From Bordetella genomosp. 5 (GTDB lineage Bacteria; Pseudomonadota; Gammaproteobacteria; Burkholderiales; Burkholderiaceae_B), in NCBI RefSeq assembly GCF_002261475.1, contig NZ_NEVN01000002.1, forward strand, positions 186,001 to 250,000: a stretch of 64,000 nucleotides of DNA, in the 5' to 3' direction. Both the position numbers and the translations under genes were made by a program. The notes beneath the pieces are model-generated. The model saw only the letters and a list, made by a program, of their open reading frames with translations, searched no databases and had not been told where the DNA came from. Of the stretch, positions 9,724 through 16,839 are shown in pieces. How positions within the stretch are numbered: the first letter of the stretch is position 1; every line of letters begins with the position of its first letter.

Positions 9724-9739
9724 TATCTACTAGTAGATA
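9724..9739 (+). promoter_or_regulatory. TetR-type operator O2 upstream of the first DUF4148 gene
   Basis: TATCTACTAGTAGATA is a perfect 16-bp palindrome 35 bases before the first DUF4148 start. The same T-rich block (CTTTTTTATTT then CC) precedes it as precedes O3, so the two promoter regions are duplicates. A weak promoter, TTACCC-N17-TAGATA, would overlap it. Confidence 0.65.
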
Positions 9740-9774
9740 ACTCAAACATCAAATCTACGAACTGGAGCTTTCTC

Positions 9775-10089
9775 ATGAACACGATCAAGACCCTCGCCGC
9801 CGCCATCGCCGTCTCGGCCGCCTTCGCTGGCGCCGCCCAAGCGGGCGAACTGGACTGGCCCCTCGATGCCCCCAACGGCACCAGCCTGACCCGCGCCCAA
9901 GTCGTGGCCGATCTGCAAGACGCCCGTGCCCATGGCCTGGTCACCAGCAGCGAACTCGCATACCCGCCCGTGGCTCAGCAAGCCGCCACGCAAGTGAGCC
10001 GCGCCCAGGTCCGTCAGGAGCTGTCCGCCGCGCAAGCCGCCGGTATCGACGCCTCGGGTGAACTGGACTACCCGCCCGTCGCTGGCTGA
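9775..10089 (+). CDS. DUF4148 secreted protein, paralogue 1
   Basis: A 104-residue exported protein. Residues 1-23 form a signal peptide cut after AQA. The mature 81 residues contain a 35-36-residue internal repeat: GELDWP / SELAYPPVA / GELDYPPVAG at residues 24, 59 and 95, with SLTRAQV and QVSRAQV at 37-43 and 73-79. The L-T-R-A-Q-V-x-A-D-L pattern is typical of DUF4148, a family of small exported proteins of unknown role in Burkholderiales. It is first of four tandem paralogues of identical length. Two palindromic operators lie upstream, so control by the nearby TetR protein is likely. A TGGAG ribosome site precedes the ATG. Confidence 0.88.
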   Translation: MNTIKTLAAAIAVSAAFAGAAQAGELDWPLDAPNGTSLTRAQVVADLQDARAHGLVTSSELAYPPVAQQAATQVSRAQVRQELSAAQAAGIDASGELDYPPVAG

Positions 10090-10133
10090 TTCCACACGAA
10101 GAACGCAACCCTCTTTTTATTTTCCTGAATACC

Positions 10134-10149
10134 TATCTACAGATAGATA
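10134..10149 (+). promoter_or_regulatory. TetR-type operator O3 upstream of the second DUF4148 gene
   Basis: TATCTACAGATAGATA matches TATCTA-N4-TAGRTA and lies 19 bases before the second DUF4148 start. A possible promoter, TTTCCT (10121-10126)-N17-TAGATA (10144-10149), overlaps it. The upstream T-rich block is shared with O2. Confidence 0.6.
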
Positions 10150-10168
10150 GCCCCATCGGAGCCACACC

Positions 10169-10483
10169 ATGAACACCCTCAAGACCCTCGCCGCCGCCAT
10201 CGCCGTTTCCGCCGCCTTCGTCGGCACCGCCCAAGCCGGCGAGCTGGACTGGCCGCCCGTCGACACCAGCGTGAGCACGCTGTCCCGCGCCGACGTGATC
10301 GCCGACCTGCAAGCCGCCAAGGCCCAGGGCCTCGTGACCACGAGCGAACTGGCCTATCCGCCCGTCGCCGCGCAATCGGCCACCCAGCTCACCCGTGAAC
10401 AAGTGCGCCAGCAACTGTCGGCGGCTGACGCTGCCGGCCTGAACGCCTCCGGCGAACTCGATTACCCGCCCGTCGCCGGCTGA
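10169..10483 (+). CDS. DUF4148 secreted protein, paralogue 2
   Basis: A 104-residue paralogue with signal peptide (cut after AQA near residue 23) and the same repeated GELDWPP / SELAYPPVA / GELDYPPVAG blocks. The middle TRAQV elements read SRADV and TREQV. It has its own operator-bearing promoter (O3), so it may head a transcript covering paralogues 2-4. A CGGAG ribosome site lies 7 bases before the ATG. The function is unknown; cell-envelope or periplasmic location is inferred from the signal peptide. Confidence 0.87.
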   Translation: MNTLKTLAAAIAVSAAFVGTAQAGELDWPPVDTSVSTLSRADVIADLQAAKAQGLVTTSELAYPPVAAQSATQLTREQVRQQLSAADAAGLNASGELDYPPVAG

Positions 10484-10551
10484 GCCGCGCGGCACCGAAG
10501 CCCTCATTCCCGATCACTGCACTGAACCCTCCCGACACTAAGGAACCCATC

Positions 10552-10866
10552 ATGAACACGATCAAGACCCTCGCCGCCGCCATCGCCGTCACCGCCGCTT
10601 TCGCAGGCACCGCCCAGGCTGGCGAACTGGATTGGCCCCTCGACGCGCCCAACGGCAGCACCCTGACCCGCGCCCAAGTCGTGGCGGATCTGCAGGACGC
10701 CCGCGCTCAAGGCCTCGTGACCAGCAACGAACTGGCTTACCCGCCCGTCGCCCAGCACGCCGACTCGCAAGTGACGCGCGCCCAGGTACGCCAGGAACTA
10801 TCCGCCGCCCAGGCCGCCGGCCTCGGCATGTCCGGTGAGCTCGACTACCCGCCCGTGGCCGGCTGA
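10552..10866 (+). CDS. DUF4148 secreted protein, paralogue 3
   Basis: A 104-residue paralogue, closest to paralogue 1: both have GELDWPLDAPNG after the signal peptide and near-identical TRAQVVADLQDARA. This points to a recent duplication. No operator or promoter was seen in the 68-base gap before it, so it is probably read from upstream. AAGGAA precedes the ATG. The role is unknown. Confidence 0.87.
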   Translation: MNTIKTLAAAIAVTAAFAGTAQAGELDWPLDAPNGSTLTRAQVVADLQDARAQGLVTSNELAYPPVAQHADSQVTRAQVRQELSAAQAAGLGMSGELDYPPVAG

Positions 10867-10895
10867 GCCGTCCCCTTTCCAACCAGGAGTCCACC

Positions 10896-11210
10896 ATGAA
10901 AACCCTCAGTGTTCTCGCCGCCGGCCTCATCACCTCGCTCGCGTTCCTGGGTTCGGCCCAGGCTGGCGAACTCGACTGGCCGCCCGCCGATACCAGCACC
11001 AGCACGGTGACCCGTGCCCAGGTCCAGGCCGAGCTGCATGCCGCCCGCGCTTTGGGGCAGCTGGCGTCCGGCGAGCAGGAGTATCCGATCACGGCATATG
11101 CCGACGCGAGCGCAGTCAGCCGCGATCAGGTTCAGTCCGCACTGCTGGCCGCGCGCCAGGCAGGTCAGACCGCGGCCGGGGAGCTCGACTACCCGCCCGT
11201 GGCCGGCTGA
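10896..11210 (+). CDS. DUF4148 secreted protein, paralogue 4
   Basis: The most diverged paralogue, still exactly 104 residues with a signal peptide (cut after AQA), GELDWPPAD at the mature N terminus and GELDYPPVAG at the C terminus. The middle block has changed to GEQEYPITAYA and the second repeat to VSRDQVQSALLAA. It starts 29 bases after paralogue 3, with CAGGAG 7 bases before the ATG, so it is probably the last gene of the transcript. The TetR gene follows after 145 bases with its own promoter. Confidence 0.85.
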   Translation: MKTLSVLAAGLITSLAFLGSAQAGELDWPPADTSTSTVTRAQVQAELHAARALGQLASGEQEYPITAYADASAVSRDQVQSALLAARQAGQTAAGELDYPPVAG

Positions 11211-11329
11211 GCCGGACGGCCTATGTGTCGCCAAGAAACCCGCGCGCCCCGCGACGTCGGATGACGCCGTGCAGGCTGCGCGCGGGTCCAGGGATGCCCG
11301 ACACAGGCTGGTTTCCCCTCGATGCATCC

Positions 11330-11349
11330 GATCTATGTGTAGGTAAAAT
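11330..11349 (+). promoter_or_regulatory. tetR promoter with operator O4
   Basis: GATCTATGTGTAGGTA (11330-11345) matches the palindrome at all but the first base. It overlaps a -10 element TAAAAT (11344-11349); the -35 is poor. The predicted transcription start falls at or next to the ATG at 11356, and no ribosome site is visible, so the mRNA may be leaderless. Confidence 0.55.
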
Positions 11350-11355
11350 TCAGCC

Positions 11356-11955
11356 ATGGATACGCAAACCCCGACCAACACGCGCGACCAACTGCTGTCG
11401 CACGCGCAAAAACTGATCCGCACGCGTGGTTGCAATGGTTTCAGCTATCGCGACCTGGCTGATCACGTGGGCGTCAAGACGTCCAGCATCCACTACTACT
11501 TCCCGTGCAAAGACGACCTCCTGTACGAGGCGGTCGAGTCGTACAGCACCCGCGCGCTGGCCGCGCTGCGCGCCATCGACACCACGCTGCCCGCGCAAGA
11601 GCAGCTCGATGCCTATCTGCACCTGCTCGAGACGCAGGCCTGTGGCGACGGCGATGAGCTCTGCCTGGGCGGCATGCTGGCCGCCGAGGTGATGTCGCTG
11701 CCCGAGAAGGTCCGCCTGGCCCTGCAAGGCTTTTTCAACGCGCACGAGAGCTGGCTGGCGCGCGTGCTGCGCGAAGGCGCGGCACAAGGCACGCTGAAGT
11801 TCTCCGGATCGCCCGAGGTCACGGCGCGCGCGCTGTTCTCCACGGTGCAGGGCTGCCTGATCAGCTCGCGGCTGTTTCACGAGCCGCCCCGGCTGTGTCA
11901 GGCCGTCGGTGCCATGTACGTCGAGTGCGACGGCGGCAAGGCCGCAACGTCTTGA
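11356..11955 (+). CDS. TetR/AcrR family repressor, cysteine-rich
   Basis: A 199-residue TetR-family regulator. The helix-turn-helix lies at residues 27-50 (FSYRDLADHVGVKTSSIHYY), followed by the family's FxxKxxLL-like turn. The C-terminal ligand domain contains DELCLGGMLAAE near residue 103. There are seven cysteines (26, 51, 96, 103 and three near the C terminus), many for this family; related regulators such as NemR sense electrophiles through a cysteine in a similar place, so redox or electrophile sensing is possible but unproven. It lies downstream of four DUF4148 genes, and the same palindrome stands at its own and their promoters, so it probably represses the cluster and itself. Confidence 0.88.
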   Translation: MDTQTPTNTRDQLLSHAQKLIRTRGCNGFSYRDLADHVGVKTSSIHYYFPCKDDLLYEAVESYSTRALAALRAIDTTLPAQEQLDAYLHLLETQACGDGDELCLGGMLAAEVMSLPEKVRLALQGFFNAHESWLARVLREGAAQGTLKFSGSPEVTARALFSTVQGCLISSRLFHEPPRLCQAVGAMYVECDGGKAATS

Positions 11956-12272
11956 GGTGATCGCACCAGCGGCGCGCCATCCTGAAAGGGATGGCGCCGC
12001 GCCTGGCGACATCGATCCCGTGCAGTTGGTTGCGCGCGCAACTCATCGCGTGCCCGGCAGACCCCGCGCCGTCGTATCCCGCCATTGCGCAAAATCTGCG
12101 CAGTGCGCATGCGCAAATCAAAAAAATTCGATGGTCGCGTGCACGCTTTTAAAAAATGGTGCATAATTCGGCCCCGTTCGACGAAACGCGAATTTGAAGC
12201 GACGGCAAGCAGCAACACACAGGGCACGCCCTGCGATGCGGCAGCAAGCCAGAGCAACGAAATCGGGATCGT
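11956..12272 (+). promoter_or_regulatory. intergenic region upstream of the plus tRNA array
   Basis: This 317-base gap holds the tRNA array promoter at 12139-12167. Just upstream are inverted TTGCGCA / TGCGCAA motifs (12085-12116) and an A run (12120-12126). I see no coding sequence. Confidence 0.5.
12139..12167 (+). promoter_or_regulatory. putative promoter of the plus-strand tRNA array
   Basis: GTGCAC (12139-12144) and CATAAT (12162-12167) are 17 bases apart and are followed by a GC-rich discriminator, as in stringently controlled stable-RNA promoters. The same TGCAC-N17-CATAAT layout occurs at the mirror array. Confidence 0.5.
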
Positions 12273-12348
<76 letters not shown>

Positions 12349-12396
12349 CTTCAACGAACGCAGCAAGTGCAGTAAAAAGTAGTACGGCAAGTCCAA

Positions 12397-12472
12397 GTCC
12401 CCTTCGTCTAGAGGCCTAGGACATCACCCTTTCACGGTGAGTACAGGGGTTCGAATCCCCTAGGGGACGCCA
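12397..12472 (+). tRNA. tRNA-Glu (TTC)
   Basis: A 76-base tRNA with acceptor GTCCCCT / AGGGGAC, encoded CCA, T-arm GGTTCGAATCC and anticodon loop CTTTCAC (anticodon TTC). It is the second gene of the plus array. Confidence 0.97.
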
Positions 12473-12520
12473 GCTTTGCATACGCAGAGATCTGGCTCGG
12501 TTGTAGCAATACACCGCTGC

Positions 12521-12597
12521 GGAGCGGTAGTTCAGTTGGTTAGAATACCGGCCTGTCACGCCGGGGGTCGCGGGTTCGAGCCCCGTCCGCTCCGCCA
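12521..12597 (+). tRNA. tRNA-Asp (GTC)
   Basis: A 77-base tRNA with acceptor GGAGCGG / CCGCTCC, encoded CCA, T-arm GGTTCGAGCC and anticodon loop CTGTCAC (anticodon GTC). It is the last gene of the plus array, followed by two tandem terminators. Confidence 0.97.
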
Positions 12598-12612
12598 CCA
12601 TCGCTCGAGAAA

Positions 12613-12644
12613 GCCGCAACTTCGGTTGCGGCTTTTTCTTTTTG
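12613..12644 (+). terminator. intrinsic terminator 1 of the plus tRNA array
   Basis: An 8-bp perfect stem GCCGCAAC / GTTGCGGC closed by a TTCG tetraloop is followed by TTTTTCTTTTT. Confidence 0.9.
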
Positions 12645-12669
12645 TGCTTCCGATCCGTGCTCCGATGTG

Positions 12670-12694
12670 GCCGCAACTTGTGTTGCGGCTTTTT
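12670..12694 (+). terminator. intrinsic terminator 2 of the plus tRNA array
   Basis: A second stem with the same arms GCCGCAAC / GTTGCGGC, loop TTGT and TTTTT follows 25 bases after the first, as a back-up terminator. Confidence 0.85.
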
Positions 12695-12770
12695 GTCGTC
12701 TGTCGTGATCGCTCCGTGTCATCGCGCGGCCGCGGTGTTGCGCGTCGCGTCACCGCACATCGTGCCTGCG

Positions 12771-12810
12771 CACGACCGCACGACTGCACGACTGCACGAT
12801 CGTACGACCG
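12771..12810. repeat. 8-bp tandem repeat, five units
   Basis: Five consecutive 8-base units close to CACGACYG (CACGACCG, CACGACTG twice, CACGATCG, TACGACCG). Confidence 0.75.
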
Positions 12811-13125
12811 CACGCGTCGCGCATGCGCGCCATTCATTTGCGCGCCGCATGTTTGGCGGGCGGCGTGGGTCGTGAGCACGCTCGGACGCCATGTGCGCAC
12901 TGCCGGTGCACCCGTGAACGCCCCGGGCTGTCTGAGCGCTTGTCGGCGCGCTTCTGGGCGGCGGGGCAGGGTGGTGGAGGGCCGGCCTGTCGTTGTGTCG
13001 TCTACGAGGCTCTGCGCGCCTCTGTGCGCGTCATCGGCGTGAAGATGTCGTGCCGGTGTCCTGGCCTGTGCGGAACCGCCGGATGCCGTGCGCGGGCGGC
13101 ACCGAAACAGCGGCACTTCCAGCAG

Positions 13126-13167
13126 CACAACAGCAGAAGCACAACAGCAGAAGCACGGCAGCGGAAG
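13126..13167. repeat. 14-bp tandem repeat, three units
   Basis: CACAACAGCAGAAG occurs twice in tandem, followed by a third variant unit CACGGCAGCGGAAG. Confidence 0.75.
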
Positions 13168-13241
13168 CGCGCGACAGATACATGGCAGCAGCACGCGGCA
13201 GAAGCAGCAGCAAGAGCGCCATCCGCATTCGAAGCGGACAC

Positions 13242-13266
13242 AAAAAAGCCGCGACAAGGTCGCGGC
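13242..13266 (-). terminator. intrinsic terminator 2 of the minus tRNA array
   Basis: Stem GCCGCGAC / GTCGCGGC with a 3-base loop. On the minus strand it is followed by a T6 run (A run at 13242-13247). Confidence 0.85.
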
Positions 13267-13289
13267 CACTTCGAAGCAATCACAAGCAC

Positions 13290-13320
13290 AAAAAGAAAAA
13301 GCCGCAACGTGAGTTGCGGC
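13290..13320 (-). terminator. intrinsic terminator 1 of the minus tRNA array
   Basis: Stem GCCGCAAC / GTTGCGGC, followed on the minus strand by TTTTTCTTTTT (13290-13300). It is the mirror copy of the terminator at 12613. Confidence 0.9.
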
Positions 13321-13335
13321 TTTCTCAAGCGATTT

Positions 13336-13412
13336 TGGCGGAGCGGACGGGGCTCGAACCCGCGACCCCCGGCGTGACAGGCCGGTATTCTAACCAACTG
13401 AACTACCGCTCC
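13336..13412 (-). tRNA. tRNA-Asp (GTC), mirror copy
   Basis: Same 77-base tRNA-Asp (anticodon GTC, encoded CCA) as at 12521, on the opposite strand. It is the last gene of the minus Ala-Glu-Asp array. Confidence 0.97.
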
Positions 13413-13460
13413 GCAGCGGTGTATTACTACAACCGAGCCAGATCTCTGCGTATGCAAAGC

Positions 13461-13536
13461 TGGCGTCCCCTAGGGGATTCGAACCCCTGTACTCACCGTG
13501 AAAGGGTGATGTCCTAGGCCTCTAGACGAAGGGGAC
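13461..13536 (-). tRNA. tRNA-Glu (TTC), mirror copy
   Basis: Same 76-base tRNA-Glu (anticodon TTC, encoded CCA) as at 12397, on the opposite strand. The 48-base spacer to tRNA-Asp differs from the plus copy at one base. Confidence 0.97.
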
Positions 13537-13583
13537 TTGGACCAAACAGTGTACTGCTTCGTATTGCTACGTCTTCGCTTAGG

Positions 13584-13659
<76 letters not shown>

Positions 13660-14041
13660 ATATTCCCGACATCAACGACGTTTGCAGTGTCACCTGCTCA
13701 CATCACTTTGCTGTCCGGCGCGTCGTAAAACTCGGTGAAAACTGCGATGTTGCTGCGGCTTTCGCTTCGTTTTGTTTCGCGTCGCTGGCGAAGAAACGAG
13801 ATTATGCACAAGTTTTTGGGTGTGTGCAAGTCAGGGTGAAAAAAAACTGAAAAAAAGTGGCGCGGTACAGTTATTGCTCCGTTGCGAGGACTGCGCGCGC
13901 GCCTTACGTGGGACCGCGGGCGAGTCGCTGCGCAATCACAGACAGCAACGTAAGTCATTGACGTAAAGACGGATTCTGATCCCCGCCGCCAACGGTGCGC
14001 GGGGCAGGGCGCCGAAGGACGCGGGCAGGAAGGAGAGTCGG
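13660..14041 (-). promoter_or_regulatory. intergenic region with the minus tRNA array promoter
   Basis: This 382-base gap separates the minus tRNA array from the aldo/keto reductase gene. It holds the strong tRNA promoter and its A/T tracts (13801-13856). I see no gene in it. Confidence 0.55.
13801..13856 (-). promoter_or_regulatory. strong stable-RNA promoter with UP-like element for the minus tRNA array
   Basis: On the minus strand TTGCAC (13829-13824) and CATAAT (13806-13801) are 17 bases apart. Upstream on that strand, T7 and T8 tracts (13850-13856 and 13839-13846) fall at about -45 to -62, where an UP element binds the RNA polymerase alpha subunit. Confidence 0.7.
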
Positions 14042-15091
14042 GTGGCGAGTACCGGATTTATCACGCGTGCGCTGGGGCGCACCGACATGCGCATCACGCG
14101 CGTGGGATTTGGCGCCTGGGCGATCGGCGGCGGCGATTGGGCCGTGGGCTGGGGTGCGCAGGACGACGCGGCGTCGATACGCGCAATACGCCACGCGGTG
14201 GAGCGGGGCATCAACTGGATCGATACGGCCGCCGTGTACGGCGTCGGGCATTCTGAGGCGCTCGTACGCGAGGCCCTCGCGCCTTTGGGCAGCGAAGGGC
14301 GGCCCTACATCTTCACCAAAGGCGGGCTGACCTGGTCGGCGAAAGACCGCATGGCCAACCCGCGGCGCACCGGCGCGCCCGACAGTCTGCGGCGCGAGCT
14401 CGAGCAGTCGTTGCGGCGCCTGGGTGTCGAGTGCATCGATCTCTATCAGATGCACTGGCCCGCGGGCGACGGCACGCCGCTGGAGCTCTACTGGCAGACG
14501 CTGCTGGATTTCAAGCGCGAGGGCAAGGTGCGCGCGATCGGCCTTTCCAATCACGGCTTGGCCGCGCTGCAGGATGCCGAGGCCATCGGCCACGTGGACA
14601 CCTTGCAGCCGCCGTTCTCCGCGATCCGGCGCGACGCGGCAAACGATCTGCTGCCGTGGTGCGAAGCGCACGACACCGGCGTGATCGTTTACAGCCCCAT
14701 GCAATCGGGGTTGCTGTCGGGCCGCTTCGACGAGGCGCGTGCCGCGCAGCTCGGCGCCGACGATTGGCGCTCGCGCAATGCCGAGTTCGCCGCGCCCCAG
14801 TTGAACCGCAATCTGGCGCTGGCCGAGGCGCTCAAGCCGGTGGCCGAACGCCATGGCGCGACCGTGGCCGCGGTTGCGGTGGCCTGGACGCTGGCCTGGC
14901 CCGGCGTGACCGGCGCGATCGTCGGCGCGCGCAGCGCGTCGCAGGTCGACGGCTGGCTGGGCGCCGCCACGCTTGAGCTGGATCGCGACGATATGGAAGA
15001 GATTGCGGACGCCATCGCGCTGAGCGGCGCGGGCACGGGCCCCGCGCTGCCCCAGGAAGACGGCGAGCTGCCTAAAAATCTGCTGGGCTGA
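14042..15091 (+). CDS. aldo/keto reductase family oxidoreductase
   Basis: A 349-residue NADPH-type aldo/keto reductase. The catalytic tetrad is visible: Asp and Tyr in NWIDTAAVYG, Lys in IFTKGG and His in YQMHWP. Cofactor contacts fit VIVYSPMQSGLLSG and GAIVGARSASQ. The start is GTG at 14042, with an AGGAAGGAGAG site just upstream. The closest groups act on sugars or aldehydes; the substrate is unknown. It is a single gene, divergent from the tRNA array. Confidence 0.9.
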   Translation: MASTGFITRALGRTDMRITRVGFGAWAIGGGDWAVGWGAQDDAASIRAIRHAVERGINWIDTAAVYGVGHSEALVREALAPLGSEGRPYIFTKGGLTWSAKDRMANPRRTGAPDSLRRELEQSLRRLGVECIDLYQMHWPAGDGTPLELYWQTLLDFKREGKVRAIGLSNHGLAALQDAEAIGHVDTLQPPFSAIRRDAANDLLPWCEAHDTGVIVYSPMQSGLLSGRFDEARAAQLGADDWRSRNAEFAAPQLNRNLALAEALKPVAERHGATVAAVAVAWTLAWPGVTGAIVGARSASQVDGWLGAATLELDRDDMEEIADAIALSGAGTGPALPQEDGELPKNLLG

Positions 15092-15153
15092 TCGGCCCCG
15101 CCGCGCGTTGCGCGCACGGGGCGAGCCTGCCGGCGCGTTGCCGGCAGGGGCGA

Positions 15154-16839
15154 TCAGGGACGGCGGCTGTAGCGGCCGCGGCCGGCCGCCGCGATCAGCA
15201 CCAGGCCGATCAGTGCCAGCGCGAGCTTGTCGTCCCAGCGCGCATAGGGCGTGAGGCCGGTCATGCCCTGTACCGACACCGGCAGCACGCCGGGCTGATG
15301 GGCCGGCAGTTGGGCCGCGACGTGCCCGCGCGCGTCGATGGCCGCGGTCAGGCCGGTGTTGGTGGCCGTGAGCATGGGACGCGCGGTCTCGATGGTGCGC
15401 AGGCGGCCGATCTGCATGTGCTGGCGCAAGGCCCACGTGTCACCGAACCAGCCGAGATTGCTCACGTTGACGAGAATCGTGGCGCCAGGCTGGCCGTCCG
15501 GGCCCGGCAGAAGCGCGGGCAGGAGCTCGGGACCGAACAGATCTTCGTAGCAGATGTTGAACGCGATGTGCTGGCCAGCCACGGCAAAGGGCTTCTGGCG
15601 CGGCGGACCGCTGTCGAAATCGCCGAGCGGGATGTCGAGCATTTCGACGAACCAGCGGAACCCCGGGGGCACGTATTCGCCCCAGGGCACCAGATGCTGC
15701 TTGTCGTAGCGCATCGCGGTGGTGCCGGTGGCCAACTGCGCAACCGGCGTGTTGGCATCGAAGCCCAAGACGCTATTGGTGTAGCTGGGGCTGCCGTCGG
15801 CGCGCCGCGTGTGCAGCGGCACGCCCATCGCGATGGTGGCCTGCTGGCGCGCGGCGACCTCGCGCCAGGCTTCCCAGATGCGGGGATCGAGCTGATCCTG
15901 AAACACCGGCAACACGGTCTCGGGCAGGATGATGAGCTGCGGCGCGGGTACGCCCGCCGCGGCGGGGAGCGCCGCGAGTTCGAGATGGCGCAGCAGGCCT
16001 TGCTGCAGCAGCGCCGGCTCGAACTTCTGCGACTGCTCGACATTGCCTTGCACCAGCCGCACCGACACCGGCTCGCCGGTGGGGCGCGACCAGTTGATCA
16101 GGCCGAGCAGCCAGCCTGCCAGCACGAACACCATTGCCACGCCGAACGCCAGCCCGTGACGCGCATCGAAGCGCTCGGCGCCCTCGGAGCCTTCGGCCAC
16201 GTCGGCATGCTCCGCGCGCCAGAGGCCCGCCAGCGCGGCCGCCGCGAACGCGGCGAACAGCGCCATGCCGTGCACGCCCAGGATCGGCGCCCAGCCGGCG
16301 AGCGGGCCGTCGACGTGGGCATAGCCGATGTTGAGCCACGGAAAGCCGGTCCAGAGGGTGGCGCGCACCCACTCGAAGAACGCCCAGCAGGCGCCCCAGG
16401 TGGCGGCCGCCCACAGGGCCTGACGGGCGCGCAGCGCGACGCCGTCGAGCACGCGCGGCGGACACAGCCAGCGCGCCGCGGCGCAGGCCATGCCCGGAAA
16501 GATGGCCAGAAACAGCGAAAGCGCCAGCACGCCGCCCACGGCGAGCGGGACGGCCATGCCGCCGTAGCGGTGCATGCTGACGAACAGCCAGTACAGGCCC
16601 AGGCTGAAACTGAACGACGAGAACCACCAGCCGCGCGCGAACGCCGCGCGCAAGGTGGGCGCGCGCAGCGTGGCGTGCGCCGCGACGGCGAGGGTCAGGA
16701 TTTGAATCAGTGCCAGCGACCAGGCCGGCAGCGGCCCGGGCGCGAAGGTGAGCGCATGCAGCGCACCCGCGGCGCCCAGCAGGGCGGCGCCCCGCAGCGT
16801 GCCGGCCGACGGCCGGCGCAACCAGGGGCGGCGCGTCAT
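15154..16839 (-). CDS. lnt: apolipoprotein N-acyltransferase
   Basis: This 561-residue inner-membrane enzyme adds the third acyl chain to lipoproteins, the last maturation step. The N-terminal half has several membrane helices. The C-terminal nitrilase-like domain shows the Glu-Lys-Cys triad: LPETVLPVF (Glu), [14 protein letters not shown] (Lys) and [10 protein letters not shown] (Cys). The [20 protein letters not shown] block is typical of Lnt. Its start overlaps the stop of corC by four bases, so the two are translationally coupled. It closes the miaB-phoH-ybeY-corC-lnt operon. Confidence 0.95.
   Translation of the reverse strand: MTRRPWLRRPSAGTLRGAALLGAAGALHALTFAPGPLPAWSLALIQILTLAVAAHATLRAPTLRAAFARGWWFSSFSFSLGLYWLFVSMHRYGGMAVPLAVGGVLALSLFLAIFPGMACAAARWLCPPRVLDGVALRARQALWAAATWGACWAFFEWVRATLWTGFPWLNIGYAHVDGPLAGWAPILGVHGMALFAAFAAAALAGLWRAEHADVAEGSEGAERFDARHGLAFGVAMVFVLAGWLLGLINWSRPTGEPVSVRLVQGNVEQSQKFEPALLQQGLLRHLELAALPAAAGVPAPQLIILPETVLPVFQDQLDPRIWEAWREVAARQQATIAMGVPLHTRRADGSPSYTNSVLGFDANTPVAQLATGTTAMRYDKQHLVPWGEYVPPGFRWFVEMLDIPLGDFDSGPPRQKPFAVAGQHIAFNICYEDLFGPELLPALLPGPDGQPGATILVNVSNLGWFGDTWALRQHMQIGRLRTIETARPMLTATNTGLTAAIDARGHVAAQLPAHQPGVLPVSVQGMTGLTPYARWDDKLALALIGLVLIAAAGRGRYSRRP

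Larger units (their letters stand above)
9279..9774 (+). promoter_or_regulatory. bioB/DUF4148 divergent intergenic region
   Basis: This 496-base gap holds no gene. Its right half carries two copies of the TATCTA-N4-TAGRTA palindrome and the promoters of the DUF4148 cluster. The stretch 9595-9700 is poor in T, rich in A and C, and contains no plus-strand ATG, so it looks like an untranslated leader. The bioB-proximal half shows no clear structure. Confidence 0.6.
12695..13241. other. non-coding spacer between mirror-image tRNA arrays
   Basis: About 550 bases between the facing double terminators. Open frames exist on both strands, but they are Arg/Ala/His-rich, lack ribosome sites and match no family I know. 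The spacer holds two short tandem repeats (listed separately) and no recognisable gene or mobile element. Confidence 0.6.

Noticed and set aside
12823-13517. Overlapping frames of 170-185 residues in the tRNA spacer
   Set aside because: They run through tRNA genes and terminators, lack ribosome sites and have no recognisable domain.
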